Source of the DNA: Streptomyces sp. JJ36
GTDB lineage: Bacteria > Actinomycetota > Actinomycetes > Streptomycetales > Streptomycetaceae
DNA: 64,000 nt
NCBI RefSeq assembly: GCF_021696945.1
Contig: NZ_JACYHE010000008.1
Span: forward strand, 62,001 to 126,000
Direction: 5' to 3'
A program made the translations under genes and the position numbers. This document shows, piece by piece, positions 34,657-44,852 of this stretch. Within the stretch, counting starts at the first letter, position 1. Each line of letters begins with the position of its first letter. The notes beneath the pieces are model-generated. The model did no database searches. It had not been told where the DNA came from and saw nothing but the letters and a program-made list of their open reading frames with translations.

Positions 34657-36171
34657 ATGGACGGGAGGGGACGGACCTGGGCGTTCGCGGCACTGTGCGC
34701 GGCCCAGTTCATGTCGATGCTCGACCTCACGGTGGTCAACCTCGCGCTGCCCAGCGTCCGCCGTGACTTCGGCGCGGGTGTCTCCGGACTCCAGTGGGTC
34801 GTCGGCTCCTACGTCCTCGCCTTCGCCTGTCTGCTGCTCACCGGCGGCTCGCTCGGCGACCGGTTCGGCCGCAAGCGGGTCTTCCTGACCGGCCTGGCCG
34901 TCTTCACCGGCAGTTCCGCGCTCTGCGGGGCGGCGCCCACCCTCGGCGTGCTCGTCGCGGGCCGGGTGGGCCAGGGCGTCGGGGCGGCGCTCTTCGTGCC
35001 GGCCACGCTGGCCGTCCTCACCCGGCTCTACCCGGAACCGGGCGAACGAGCCCGGGCCATCGGCGTGTGGGCGGGGGTCTCGGCAACCGCCCTGCCGCTC
35101 GGGCCGGTGCTCGGCGGCGTCCTGGTCGACGGGTTCGGCTGGCCCAGCGTCTTCCTGCTCAACCTCCCCGTGGGGACCGCCGCACTGGCCGTGTCCTGGT
35201 GGGCGTTGTCCGAGACGCCGCGCGCCCGGCGGGCCTTCGACGTGTCCGGCCAGCTGCTGGGCGTCGGCTGGCTGGGCTGCCTGACCTACGCCCTGATCGA
35301 GGCCGAGCAGGCCGGCTGGTCCTCGCTGCGCACGGTGGCGCTGCTGACCACCGCAGGGGTGCTGCTGCTCTCCTTCCTGGCGGCCGAGAGCCGCGCCCGG
35401 CAGCCGATGCTGCCCCTCGCCCTGTTCCGCAACCGCCGCTTCGCCGCGTGCAACGGCGTGCTCTTCGTGGGCGCGTTCGGGCTGCTGAGTTCCTTCCTCT
35501 TCCTCTCCCTCTTCCTCCAGCAGATCCAGGAGTACGCGCCCTTCCAGGCCGGCCTGCGGATGCTGCCGTTGCTGCTGCCGGCCGCAGCGGCCGCACCGCT
35601 GGCCGGGCGGCTCGCCGCACGCCACGGCCCGGCACTTCCCATGGTCGCCGGGCAGACGTCCACCGGCGCCGCCCTGCTGGCGCTCACCAGGGTCGGCGCC
35701 GACACCCCGTACGCCCTGTGGGCGCTGGTGCTGGTGCCCCTCGGCGCCGGTGTCGGCCTGACCATGACCCCCACCAACGCGGCGCTCATGGGCAGCGTCC
35801 CGCCGGACAAGGCGGGCATCGCCTCGGCCACGTCGATCGTCAGTCAGCAGGTCGGCAACGCCCTCGGGGTCGCCGTGATCGGAGCGGTGGTCGCCGGGGG
35901 CTTCGCCACCGCACTCGCCGAACGCGCCGCCGCACTCGACCTGTCCACCGCCGCGACCCGGGAGCTCGTCCACGACGCGGTGCAGGGCAGCCTGGGCACC
36001 GGGCCCTCCGCCGGCGGCGCACGCGGCGAGGCCGTCGACTCCGCGTTCACCGAGGGCATCCACGGCGGGCTCGCCGTGAGCGGCGCCGCCTATCTGACCG
36101 GCGCGGCCCTCACGGTGAGGTTCGTCGCGGAGCGCCGGCGCCCACGCCGCGAGCAGGTCGCCGCGCGCTGA
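34657..36171 (+). CDS. DHA2-family MFS drug exporter (EmrB/QacA type)
   Basis: The 504-residue membrane protein has the 14-helix layout of DHA2 proton antiporters. Signature motifs are present: [18 protein letters not shown] in helix 1, GDRFGRKRV (motif A) in loop 2-3, and [25 protein letters not shown] (motif C) in helix 5. Expected location is the cytoplasmic membrane. Inside the cluster it is the obvious candidate for product export and self-resistance. It starts with ATG at 34657 and is followed 347 bases later by panD. Confidence 0.92.
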   Translation: MDGRGRTWAFAALCAAQFMSMLDLTVVNLALPSVRRDFGAGVSGLQWVVGSYVLAFACLLLTGGSLGDRFGRKRVFLTGLAVFTGSSALCGAAPTLGVLVAGRVGQGVGAALFVPATLAVLTRLYPEPGERARAIGVWAGVSATALPLGPVLGGVLVDGFGWPSVFLLNLPVGTAALAVSWWALSETPRARRAFDVSGQLLGVGWLGCLTYALIEAEQAGWSSLRTVALLTTAGVLLLSFLAAESRARQPMLPLALFRNRRFAACNGVLFVGAFGLLSSFLFLSLFLQQIQEYAPFQAGLRMLPLLLPAAAAAPLAGRLAARHGPALPMVAGQTSTGAALLALTRVGADTPYALWALVLVPLGAGVGLTMTPTNAALMGSVPPDKAGIASATSIVSQQVGNALGVAVIGAVVAGGFATALAERAAALDLSTAATRELVHDAVQGSLGTGPSAGGARGEAVDSAFTEGIHGGLAVSGAAYLTGAALTVRFVAERRRPRREQVAAR

Positions 36172-36518
36172 GACCCGCGGGGCCGGTCGTGCCCCGCCCT
36201 CCGCCCCCTCCGTGCTCTTGCGCGTCCTCCGCCTGCCCCTCCCCGCCCCGCCCTGCCCCCTGCCCTCCCGCTCCGCCCCGCGACGTCCTCGCCGGCACGG
36301 CGTGCTCGCCACCCCGGCACCGGCCTCGCCCGGAACCGGGCGCGCCACGCGGTCACTCCGCGGTGCCCGAACGGGCACCCCGCCGGTATCACGGCAGCCC
36401 AGGCCGCCGTACCACCTCCCCGGGCGTACGAACGGACGCGCCGAAGGGGGTGAGACCCCCGCCCGCGATCTCGGCATCCTCCCGTGGTGGCAGAACCCTC
36501 CCACCGCTTGGGGCGACC
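36172..36518. other. 347-base gap between the exporter and panD
   Basis: No gene is apparent. Its main feature is the perfect palindrome at 36362-36379. The length suggests that panD and the synthetase genes have their own promoter rather than relying on read-through from the exporter. Confidence 0.6.
36362..36379. promoter_or_regulatory. cluster palindrome, best copy, upstream of panD and the PKS-NRPS operon
   Basis: GGTGCCCG, AA, CGGGCACC: perfect 8-bp arms, 140 bases before panD, the first gene of the long plus-strand operon. See the related sites at 26169-26186 and 34530-34547. Confidence 0.6.
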
Positions 36519-36902
36519 ATGAAGCACCGCACCATGCTCAAATCCAAGATCCACCGCGCCACCGTCACCCAGTCCGACCTGCACTACGTCGGTTCGCTCA
36601 CCATCGACACCGACCTGATGAAGGCCGCCGACCTCCTGCCCGGCGAACTCGTGCACGTCGTGGACATCGACAACGGCGCCCGGCTGGAGACCTACGTCAT
36701 CGAGGGCGAGGCGGGCAGCGGCGTCATCGGGGTCAACGGAGCGGCCGCCCGGATGGTCCACACCGGGGACCTCGTCATCGTCATCAGCTACGCCCAGGTC
36801 CCCGAGGACGAACTCGGCACGCACCGGCCGCAGGTGGTCTTCGTCGACGGTGAGAACCGGCAGGTCGGCACCGGCCACGACCCGGCACGCCCGCGGCCCT
36901 AG
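36519..36902 (+). CDS. panD: aspartate 1-decarboxylase (pyruvoyl-type)
   Basis: The 127-residue protein decarboxylates L-Asp to beta-alanine. It is made as a proenzyme that cleaves itself at Gly25-Ser26 (HYVGSLTID) to form the pyruvoyl group. It closely follows the mycobacterial form: [21 protein letters not shown] at the N-terminus, [14 protein letters not shown] with the substrate-binding Arg, and [21 protein letters not shown]. All catalytic segments are intact. Housekeeping panD usually sits with panBC, so its place 147 bases before the PKS-NRPS gene is unusual. It may supply beta-alanine as a building block or extra CoA/phosphopantetheine for the carrier domains. A copy resistant to the product is also possible. 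Confidence 0.93.
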   Translation: MKHRTMLKSKIHRATVTQSDLHYVGSLTIDTDLMKAADLLPGELVHVVDIDNGARLETYVIEGEAGSGVIGVNGAAARMVHTGDLVIVISYAQVPEDELGTHRPQVVFVDGENRQVGTGHDPARPRP

Positions 36903-37049
36903 GGACGGCCCTCCGGACGCGCCCCGCACGGCGCCCTCACCTGATCCGCCGCCTCACCCGTCACACGCCCCACGGCTCGCCCGGCCGCCACCCCCACTCC
37001 GACGGAACGGGCGACGACGCACGCGCACACACCAGGAGGAGCCCCCGGT

Positions 37050-40000
37050 ATGACCCCCCAGCAGAGCAGTGCTCCCCAGGAGCCGGTGGACGACGCGGGC
37101 GACATCGCCGTCATCGGCCTCGCCTGTCGCTTCCCAGGGGCCCCCGACACGTCCCGTTTCTGGCACAACCTGCGCACCGGCGTGGAATCGGTCAGCTTCT
37201 ACGAAGAGGCCGAGCTCCTCGAGCGAGGGGTGCCGGCGGAACTCCTGGCCGACCCCTGGTACGTGCGGGCCGCCTCCGTCCTGGAGGAGCCCGAGCTGTT
37301 CGACGCCGCGTTCTTCGGCTACAACGCCCGGGACGCCGCCATGATCGATCCCCAGCAGCGCATCCTGCTGGAGACGGCGCACGCCGCGCTGGAGGACGCC
37401 GGGTGCGTGCCCGCCGCGTTCCCGGGCTCCATCGGCGTCTACGCCGGCAGCAGCCTCTCCACCTACCTCGTCTCCCACCTGCTCTCCGCCGGCCCGGGGT
37501 TCGCCGACATCGCCGACGCCACCGAGCTGCTCACCACCAACGACAAGGACTACCTCGCCACCCGCATCAGCTACGGCCTCGACCTCGACGGCCCCGCCGT
37601 GTCGGTGCAGACCGCGTGCTCGTCCTCGCTGGTCGCCGTCCACATGGCCGTGCAGGCCCTGCTGGGCCACGAATGCGACGTCGCCGTCACCGGCGGCGCG
37701 TCCGTACGCCTGCCGCAGGGACTCGGCTACCTGCACCGGCAGGGCATGATCTTCTCCGCGGACGGCCACACCCGGTCATTCGACGCCGCGGGCAGCGGCA
37801 CCATGTTCGGCAGCGGCGTCGGAGCCGTCGTCCTCAAGCGCCTTGCCGACGCCCTCGCCGACGGCGACCGCGTGGACGCCGTCATCAAGGGTTCCGCGGT
37901 CACCAACGACGGCTCCGCCAAGGTCGGCTACACCGCCCCCGGAGTGGACGGCCAGTCCCGTGCGATCGCCGGTGCTCTCGGCGTGGCCGGGATCGAGCCG
38001 CACACCGTGACCGCGATCGAGGGCCACGGCACCGCCACCCCCCTCGGCGACCCCATCGAGGTCACCGCCCTCACCCGGGTCTACGGCCGCGGCCCCGCCC
38101 CGGACGGAGGCTGCGCGCTGAGCTCGGTGAAGTCGAACGTCGGCCACCTCGCGGAGGCCGCCGGCGTCGCCGGCCTCATCAAGGCCGTCCTCCAGTTGCG
38201 CCACCGCGAGCTCGTCCCCAGCCTCCACTTCGAGAAGCCCAACCCCGAACTCGGGCTGGAGCGTTCCCCCTTCCGCGTCGTCACCGGACTGGAGGAGTGG
38301 CAGACCGGCGGGACACCCCGCCGCATCGGCGTCAGCTCCTTCGGCATGGGCGGCACCAACGCGCACGTCGTGCTCGAGGAGGGCCCCGCGCCGGAGCCTT
38401 CGCGCCCCTTCACCCGCGACCTGTTCCTGCTGCCCCTGTCCGCCCGCACCCCCGCCGCGCTGGAGTCGGCCACGGACGCGCTCGCCACCGCGCTGACGGG
38501 ACCCGCCGGGGACGACCTGGCGGCCACCGCCACCACCCTGCAGCAGGGCCGGACCCACCACGGTCACCGCAGGCTGGTGGTGGCCGGCGGCGCCGCGGAC
38601 GCCCGGGAGGCGCTGCGGGCACGGGACGCCGGCCGGGTCGTCACCCACCGGGCAGCCGAGGACCCCCGCGTGGTGTTCATGTTCCCCGGCCAGGGCAGCC
38701 AGTACCCGGGCATGGGACGGCGCCTGTACGAGCAGGAGCCCGTCTTCCGGCGGCACTTCGACGAGTGCGCCGACGAGCTGGCCCCCCACCTCGGCCTGGA
38801 CCTGCGGGAGGTCGTCCACCCGGCCGGCGACGCGGACCCCGGGGAGGCGGCCGCCCGGCTGCGCCGCACCGACCTCGCCCAGCCCGCGCTCTTCGCTCTC
38901 GGGTACGCCCTGACCGAGCTCCTCGGCAGCGTCGGCGTGGCCCCCGACGCCATGGTCGGCCACAGCGTCGGCGAGATCCTGGCGGCCTGCCGCTCCGGAG
39001 TGCTCTCCCTGCCCGACGCGCTCCGCCTCGCCGCCGTACGCGGCCGGCTCATGCAGGAGATGCCGCCCGGCGGCATGCTCTCCGTCCCCCTGGCGGAGGA
39101 GGACGTGCGCCGCCGGCTTCCCGACGGGCTCTCCCTCGCCGCGGTCAACGCCCCCGAACTGTGCGTGGTCTCCGGCCCCGACGCCCAGGTGGCCGCCTTC
39201 GCCGACACCCTGCACGCCGACGACGTCCCCACCCGCCGGCTGCACACCTCGCACGCCTTCCACTCGGCCATGGTCGAACCCGTGCTGGACGCGTTCGGCG
39301 CCGCGCTCGACGGCATCGACTTCCGGGCCCCGCGCCTGCCCTACGTCACCAACCGCACCGGCACCTGGGCCACGGCCGCGCAGGCGCAGGACCCCCGGCA
39401 CTGGGTGCGGCACATCCGGGAGCCGGTCCGCTTCGGCGACGGCGTGCGCCTGCTGACCGAATCCGGCCCGGCCGTGCTGGTCGAGATCGGGCCCGGCACC
39501 ACCCTGTGCTCCCTGGCGCGGGAGGCGGCCCGCGGCCGCGGCGCCGCCACCGTGCCGCTGCTGCCCGGGCCGGGGGAGGAGCAGGACGACGCGCACTGCT
39601 TCACCGAGGGGCTCGGCCGGCTGTGGCTGGCCGGTGCCGCACTCGACTGGGAACTCGTCCAGGGCGGTACCGCACGCCGTACCGGCCTGCCCACCTACCC
39701 GTTCGAACGGCGCCGCTACTGGATCGAGCCCGCTTCCGGGGAGACGCCCGCCCGTTCCGGCGGCTACCGGTTGCAGGTGCCCGAGGGGACCCCGGCCGAG
39801 TCGGACGGCATGCCGCAGACCGACGGCGCCTGCGACCCCCGGCCCGCCCTCACCACGGAGTACGTCGAACCCCGCGACCCCCGCGAACGCGAGATCGCGG
39901 CGATCTGGCGGGAACTCCTCGGCGTCGCCCCGGTCGGCGTCCACGACAACTTCATGGAACTCGGCGGCCACTCGCTGCTCGCCGCCCGCGTCGTCGAACG

Positions 40001-43000
40001 CGTCAAGGCGGCCCTCGGCACCGAGGTCCGGCTCGCCGACCTGCTCGCCGAGCCGACCGTCGCCGGAGTCGCCGCCCTCCTCGCCGACGGGGCCGGGGAG
40101 GACGCCGGCACGGCCGGCGACCAGGCGCCGACGCACGGCGACCGCCTGCCGGCGGCCGTACCGGACCCGGGCCGGCTGCACGACCCCTTCCCGCTGTCGG
40201 AGATGCAGCAGGCCCAGTGGATAGGCCGCCAGGACAGCTTCCAGGGCGGCAACATCGCCGCACACGTCTACTGGGAGGTCGACGTCGACGCCGGCGTCGA
40301 CCTGGAACGCCTGGAGGCGGCCTGGCAGCGCGTCGTCGACCGGCACGACATGCTCCGCGCCGTCATCGACCGCGACGGCACCCAGCGCATCCTGCCCGAG
40401 GCGGGCCCGTACCCCTTCGCCCGCCTCGACCTGCGGCAGTCCACAGCCGAGGACGCCGAACGGCGCCTGACCGCACTGCGCGACGCCCTGTCCCACGAGG
40501 TCCGGCCCGCCGACCGGTGGCCGCTCTTCGACGTCCGGGTGACCCTGCTGCCCGGCGACCGCACCCGCCTCCACTTCAGTTTCGACCTGCTCATCGCCGA
40601 CATCGGCAGCATCCGCCTGCTGGTCCGGGACTGGCGCCGTTACTACCAGGAGCGCGAGGACGAGATCCGGCCGCTCCGCATCAGCTACCGCGACTACGTC
40701 CTCGCCTCCGAGCGGATCCGCGACACCGCCCTCCACACCCGCTCCCTGGAGTACTGGCGCGACCGCGTCGCCGAGCTGCCGCCCGGCCCCGACCTGCCGC
40801 TGGCGCTCAACCCCGGCGCCCTCACCGACCCCGACTTCACCGCGCGGGACGCGCAACTGCCCGCCGACCGGTGGCAGTCCTTCCGCAGCCGGGCCGCCGC
40901 CGCGGGGGTGACCCCCTCGGCCGCCCTGCTGGCCGCCTACGCGGCCGCGCTGGGCACCTGGTCCCGCACTGCCCGCTTCAGCCTCAACGTCACCGTCATC
41001 AACCGTCTCCAGGTGCACGAGGACGTGCGCGACCTGGTCGGCGAGTTCGCCTCCTTCGACCTGCTGCCCGTCGACCTGTCCACCGGGCAGAGCTTCGGCG
41101 CACTCGCCACCGCGTTGCAGCGGCAGAGCTGGGAGGACCTGGAGTACCGGTATTTGAACGGGGTCGAGATCCTCCGTGAGATGGCCCGGCTGCGCGGCGG
41201 CACCAGCGGCTCCGTCATGCCCGTCGTCTTCACCAGCACCCTGGTGCAGGAGAACGAGGCGGAGGACGCCTCCATGTTCGGGTGGCTCGGCGAGATGCTG
41301 CACGAGATCGCGCAGACCCCGCAGGTGTGGCTCGACTTCGCCGTCATGGAGAACGCCGACGGCGTCCAGCTCAGCTGGCACTGGCTGCGCCGCCTCTTCC
41401 CCGAGGGCGTCGTCGACGCCGTCTTCGACGCCTTCCACGCGCTCGTCGACCGCCTCGCCACGTCCGACGAGGCCTGGGGCTCCGCCGCCCACTGCCCGCT
41501 GCCGCCCGCGCAGCGCGAGCTGATCGAGCAGGCGAACGCCACCGGCGGCCCGCTCCCGGACGGCTTCCTCTACTCGGCGTTCCTGGCCCGGGCGGAGGAA
41601 CACCCGGACCGCGTCGCCGTCACCGCCGACGACGGGGAGCTGACGTACGGGGAGCTCCGCGCCCACGCCTGCGCGCTCGCTCACCGCCTGCGCGGCCTCG
41701 GCGCCGGCCCCGGCCGGCTCGTCGCCGTCGCCCTGGAGAAGGGCCGCGCGCAGATCGTCGCCGCCCTCGCCGTGCAACTGGCCGGCGGCGCCTACCTGCC
41801 GGTCGACCCCGGACTGCCGGCGGAGCGACAGGACCACCTGTGCAGCCGCGGCGAGGTGCGGCTCGTCCTCGCCCGCGCGGACGGCACCGGGCGTCACTGG
41901 CCCGGCGACGCGCGCGAGGTCCCGGTCGACCTGGCCGCCGCCCCGGAGGGCCCCGGAGCCGACGGCGTTCCGCCGGAGCCGGTCCAGGTGCCCGACGACC
42001 TGGCCTACGTGATCTTCACCTCCGGCTCGACCGGCGAGCCCAAGGGCGTCATGCTCTCCCACCGGGCCGCGCTGAACACCCTGGAGGACATCAACGAACG
42101 GTTCCACGTCGGCCCCGAGGACGCCGTCCTCGGCCTGTCCTCGCTGAGCTTCGACCTGTCCGTGTACGACGTGTTCGGCGTGCTCGGCGCCGGCGGGCTG
42201 CTCGTGCTGCCCCGCCCCGGCACCAGCAGGGACCCCGGACACTGGGACGACCTGGTGCGCCGGCACCGCGTCACCCTGTGGAACAGCGTGCCCGCGCTGC
42301 TCCGCATGTACGTCGAACACCTCGCCGGGGCGCCGGGCGGGGACGGAGCCGGTGCCGGACCCGACCACCCCCTGCGGCTGGCGCTGATGTCGGGCGACTG
42401 GATCCCCGTCGACCTCGCGGCACGGCTGCGCGAGGTCGCCCCGCACGCCCGCCCGGTCAGCCTCGGCGGCGCCACCGAGGCCGCCGTGTGGTCCATCTGG
42501 CACCCCATCGACCCCGACGACACCGAGCGCGAGTCCGTGCCCTACGGCCGCCCGCTCCGCAACCAGACCTTCCACGTCCTCAACGACCGGATGGAACCCT
42601 GCCCCGTCTGGGGGACCGGCGAGCTCTACATCGGCGGGGCCGGCCTCGCCCTGGGGTACTGGCGCGACGAGGAACGCACCCGCTCCTCGTTCGTCACCTG
42701 GCCGGCCACGGGGGAGCGGCTGTACCGCACCGGCGACCTGGGCCGGCGCCTGCCCGACGGCACCCTCGAGTTCCTCGGCCGGGAGGACTTCCAGGTCAAG
42801 GTCGGCGGGTTCCGCATCGAACTCGGCGAGATCGAAGCCGTGCTCACCCGCCACGCGGACGTGCGCACCGCCCTCGCCGCGGCCCCCGGGGACCGCCACA
42901 ACCGCCGCCTGGTGGCCTACCTGCTGCCCGAGGCGGACCCGGACGCACGTACCCCCGAGTCCGACGCCCGGCTCGTCGACGAGGTCACGGCCCTGGCGGA

Positions 43001-44852
43001 GGCCGCCCTGCCGGCCTACATGGTGCCCACCGCGGTCCTGGTCCTCGACCGGCTGCCGCTGAGCGCCAACGGCAAGGTCGACCGGTCCGCGCTGCCCGAC
43101 CCGGCACGCACCACCGCCGGCGCGGACGCCGCCGCCGGCCCCGTCGCGGCCAGACTCGTCGAGCTCGTCGCCGAGGTGGTCGGCGTCCCCGGCGTCGGCC
43201 CGCACGACAACTTCTTCTCCGTCGGCGGCAATTCGATCATGGGCGTCCAGATCGTCTCCCGTGCCAACGCCGAGGGCCTGGACTTCACGGCTGCCGACCT
43301 CTTCCAGCACGAGACCCTCGGCGAACTCGCCGCCGTACTCGAGGCGCGTGGCGCGGTCGTCGCCGGCACGGCGCAGACGGTGCCCGCGACCCGCCGCCAG
43401 GCCCGGCTGCTCGAGGCCGCCGCGCCCGGTACTCCCGCCGGGGCGCACCGGGCCGAACTCCTGGTGACGCCCGGCACCGGCCCCGAGGAGCTGGAGACCG
43501 CCCTCGCCGCGGTGACCGCCCGGCACACCGCGCTGCACCACCGGCTCGCCGAGGCCGGCGGAACCGGCGGCCTCGTGCGGAACGCAGACGGGGCAGACGT
43601 CCCCGTGCCGCACATCGATCTCACCTCGCTGCCCGGGGACCGCCGGACGCGTGCCTTCCACGGCATGGTCGAGGAGATGCACCAGGAGCTGTGCCCGTAC
43701 CGCGGGCCGGTGACCAAGGCGGCCTTGTTCGACCTGGGCGACGAGGGCCGGCGCCTGGTCTGGCTCGTGCACGAACTCCTCGTGGACGGCGCGTCCTGGC
43801 AGGCTCTCCTGCGCGACCTGGGCGGCGCCGCCCAGGCGGTGCGGGACGGTGCGGACCCGTCCCTCCCCGCGGCGGACGAGCAGCAGGTCCGTGCCCTCAC
43901 CGCACTCGCCGCAGAGACCTCCGCGTACGTCTCCGAGCCCGGCCCCCCGCCGGAGACGGAAGACGGCGACGACGGCGGCGACCTGTTCGGTCTCACCGGG
44001 GCCGGTGCCCCGCACACGCTGCACACCGCCCTCACCGAGGAGGACACCACGGACCTGCTGGACGCGGTGGACGGCACCTACCGGCTGTCGCCCGCCCGTA
44101 CCGCGGCCGCCGCCCTCGCCCTCGCCGCCCGCGCCGCCGGCCACCGGCAGGCCCTGCGCTGCGAGGTGGAGGACGAGCAGCACCCCGCCGGGGAGGAGGA
44201 CCGCCGTGAACGGCTGCCCGCCGGCAGCTTCAGCGCGTCCCTCGACGCACTGCTCCCGCCCGGCCCCGCGGCACGAGGGGACCGTTCCGAACCCCCGGCG
44301 AGCGGCGAGGACGCCGAGGCGGACGTGCTGCTGCGCGCGGTGAAGTCCCTGCGCGAGGGCGACCGGCCTTCCGCGGACGGCCCGGCAGCCCCGGTCCTCG
44401 TCCGCCACCTGGGGGCTCTCGACCTGCCGCCGGACGGACCGCTGCGGCTCGCCGGACCTCCGCGGCTGGACGCGGCCGGGCACCCGGTCGTCCTCGACAC
44501 CCACCTGGAGTCCGGGCGGCTGCACCTCACGCTCGCCTGCCGCGCCGACGAGGCGGCCGTCCCGCACCTCACCGCGCTGCGGGACGCCCTTCCCGGCGCA
44601 TGCCGGCGGATCGCCGCGCACTGCCGCGCCACCGGCACCGCCGTCCTCACCCCCGGCGACTTCCCGCTGGCCGGCCTGGACGAGGACACCCTGACCGCGT
44701 TCCTCGGCGCCTTCGCCGACGACGGCCCCGGCGCCCGAGGCGGCGCGGATGGCGAGAACGCCGATACCGCCGAGAACGCCGAGACCGCAGCGGACACCGG
44801 CACCCCGGCCGGCGCAGCACGGCCGACCCGACACGCCGAGGAGACCCGATGA
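37050..44852 (+). CDS. PKS-NRPS 2: KS-AT-PCP-Cy-A(Cys)-PCP-degenerate E
   Basis: The protein has 2600 residues. The KS (about 14-440) has Cys190, His326 and His366. The AT (about 535-850) has Ser639 in GHSVG and the malonyl-type HAFH at 735-738. A carrier domain has Ser975. The Cy domain (about 1040-1485) has Asp1179, Asp1184 and Ser1187. The A domain (about 1505-2020) reads D-L-Y-N-L-S-L-V-W, nearly the canonical Cys code. The PCP has Ser2062. The C-terminal epimerase-like domain (about 2110-2570) reads His2241-Glu2242-x3-Asp2246, so the second, catalytic His is Glu. No KR, DH or ER is present, so the malonate unit stays as a ketone. No oxidase is present, so a thiazoline is expected. AGGAGGA lies 9 bases before the ATG. 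The stop overlaps the next gene (ATGA). Confidence 0.92.
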   Translation: MTPQQSSAPQEPVDDAGDIAVIGLACRFPGAPDTSRFWHNLRTGVESVSFYEEAELLERGVPAELLADPWYVRAASVLEEPELFDAAFFGYNARDAAMIDPQQRILLETAHAALEDAGCVPAAFPGSIGVYAGSSLSTYLVSHLLSAGPGFADIADATELLTTNDKDYLATRISYGLDLDGPAVSVQTACSSSLVAVHMAVQALLGHECDVAVTGGASVRLPQGLGYLHRQGMIFSADGHTRSFDAAGSGTMFGSGVGAVVLKRLADALADGDRVDAVIKGSAVTNDGSAKVGYTAPGVDGQSRAIAGALGVAGIEPHTVTAIEGHGTATPLGDPIEVTALTRVYGRGPAPDGGCALSSVKSNVGHLAEAAGVAGLIKAVLQLRHRELVPSLHFEKPNPELGLERSPFRVVTGLEEWQTGGTPRRIGVSSFGMGGTNAHVVLEEGPAPEPSRPFTRDLFLLPLSARTPAALESATDALATALTGPAGDDLAATATTLQQGRTHHGHRRLVVAGGAADAREALRARDAGRVVTHRAAEDPRVVFMFPGQGSQYPGMGRRLYEQEPVFRRHFDECADELAPHLGLDLREVVHPAGDADPGEAAARLRRTDLAQPALFALGYALTELLGSVGVAPDAMVGHSVGEILAACRSGVLSLPDALRLAAVRGRLMQEMPPGGMLSVPLAEEDVRRRLPDGLSLAAVNAPELCVVSGPDAQVAAFADTLHADDVPTRRLHTSHAFHSAMVEPVLDAFGAALDGIDFRAPRLPYVTNRTGTWATAAQAQDPRHWVRHIREPVRFGDGVRLLTESGPAVLVEIGPGTTLCSLAREAARGRGAATVPLLPGPGEEQDDAHCFTEGLGRLWLAGAALDWELVQGGTARRTGLPTYPFERRRYWIEPASGETPARSGGYRLQVPEGTPAESDGMPQTDGACDPRPALTTEYVEPRDPREREIAAIWRELLGVAPVGVHDNFMELGGHSLLAARVVERVKAALGTEVRLADLLAEPTVAGVAALLADGAGEDAGTAGDQAPTHGDRLPAAVPDPGRLHDPFPLSEMQQAQWIGRQDSFQGGNIAAHVYWEVDVDAGVDLERLEAAWQRVVDRHDMLRAVIDRDGTQRILPEAGPYPFARLDLRQSTAEDAERRLTALRDALSHEVRPADRWPLFDVRVTLLPGDRTRLHFSFDLLIADIGSIRLLVRDWRRYYQEREDEIRPLRISYRDYVLASERIRDTALHTRSLEYWRDRVAELPPGPDLPLALNPGALTDPDFTARDAQLPADRWQSFRSRAAAAGVTPSAALLAAYAAALGTWSRTARFSLNVTVINRLQVHEDVRDLVGEFASFDLLPVDLSTGQSFGALATALQRQSWEDLEYRYLNGVEILREMARLRGGTSGSVMPVVFTSTLVQENEAEDASMFGWLGEMLHEIAQTPQVWLDFAVMENADGVQLSWHWLRRLFPEGVVDAVFDAFHALVDRLATSDEAWGSAAHCPLPPAQRELIEQANATGGPLPDGFLYSAFLARAEEHPDRVAVTADDGELTYGELRAHACALAHRLRGLGAGPGRLVAVALEKGRAQIVAALAVQLAGGAYLPVDPGLPAERQDHLCSRGEVRLVLARADGTGRHWPGDAREVPVDLAAAPEGPGADGVPPEPVQVPDDLAYVIFTSGSTGEPKGVMLSHRAALNTLEDINERFHVGPEDAVLGLSSLSFDLSVYDVFGVLGAGGLLVLPRPGTSRDPGHWDDLVRRHRVTLWNSVPALLRMYVEHLAGAPGGDGAGAGPDHPLRLALMSGDWIPVDLAARLREVAPHARPVSLGGATEAAVWSIWHPIDPDDTERESVPYGRPLRNQTFHVLNDRMEPCPVWGTGELYIGGAGLALGYWRDEERTRSSFVTWPATGERLYRTGDLGRRLPDGTLEFLGREDFQVKVGGFRIELGEIEAVLTRHADVRTALAAAPGDRHNRRLVAYLLPEADPDARTPESDARLVDEVTALAEAALPAYMVPTAVLVLDRLPLSANGKVDRSALPDPARTTAGADAAAGPVAARLVELVAEVVGVPGVGPHDNFFSVGGNSIMGVQIVSRANAEGLDFTAADLFQHETLGELAAVLEARGAVVAGTAQTVPATRRQARLLEAAAPGTPAGAHRAELLVTPGTGPEELETALAAVTARHTALHHRLAEAGGTGGLVRNADGADVPVPHIDLTSLPGDRRTRAFHGMVEEMHQELCPYRGPVTKAALFDLGDEGRRLVWLVHELLVDGASWQALLRDLGGAAQAVRDGADPSLPAADEQQVRALTALAAETSAYVSEPGPPPETEDGDDGGDLFGLTGAGAPHTLHTALTEEDTTDLLDAVDGTYRLSPARTAAAALALAARAAGHRQALRCEVEDEQHPAGEEDRRERLPAGSFSASLDALLPPGPAARGDRSEPPASGEDAEADVLLRAVKSLREGDRPSADGPAAPVLVRHLGALDLPPDGPLRLAGPPRLDAAGHPVVLDTHLESGRLHLTLACRADEAAVPHLTALRDALPGACRRIAAHCRATGTAVLTPGDFPLAGLDEDTLTAFLGAFADDGPGARGGADGENADTAENAETAADTGTPAGAARPTRHAEETR

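Noticed and set aside
43380-44760. Calling a functional epimerisation domain
   Set aside because: The catalytic second His is Glu and the later E motifs are eroded, so activity should not be assumed.
37776-44834. Long minus-strand frame opposite the PKS-NRPS gene
   Set aside because: Same shadow effect; the plus strand has complete KS, AT, Cy, A and PCP motifs.
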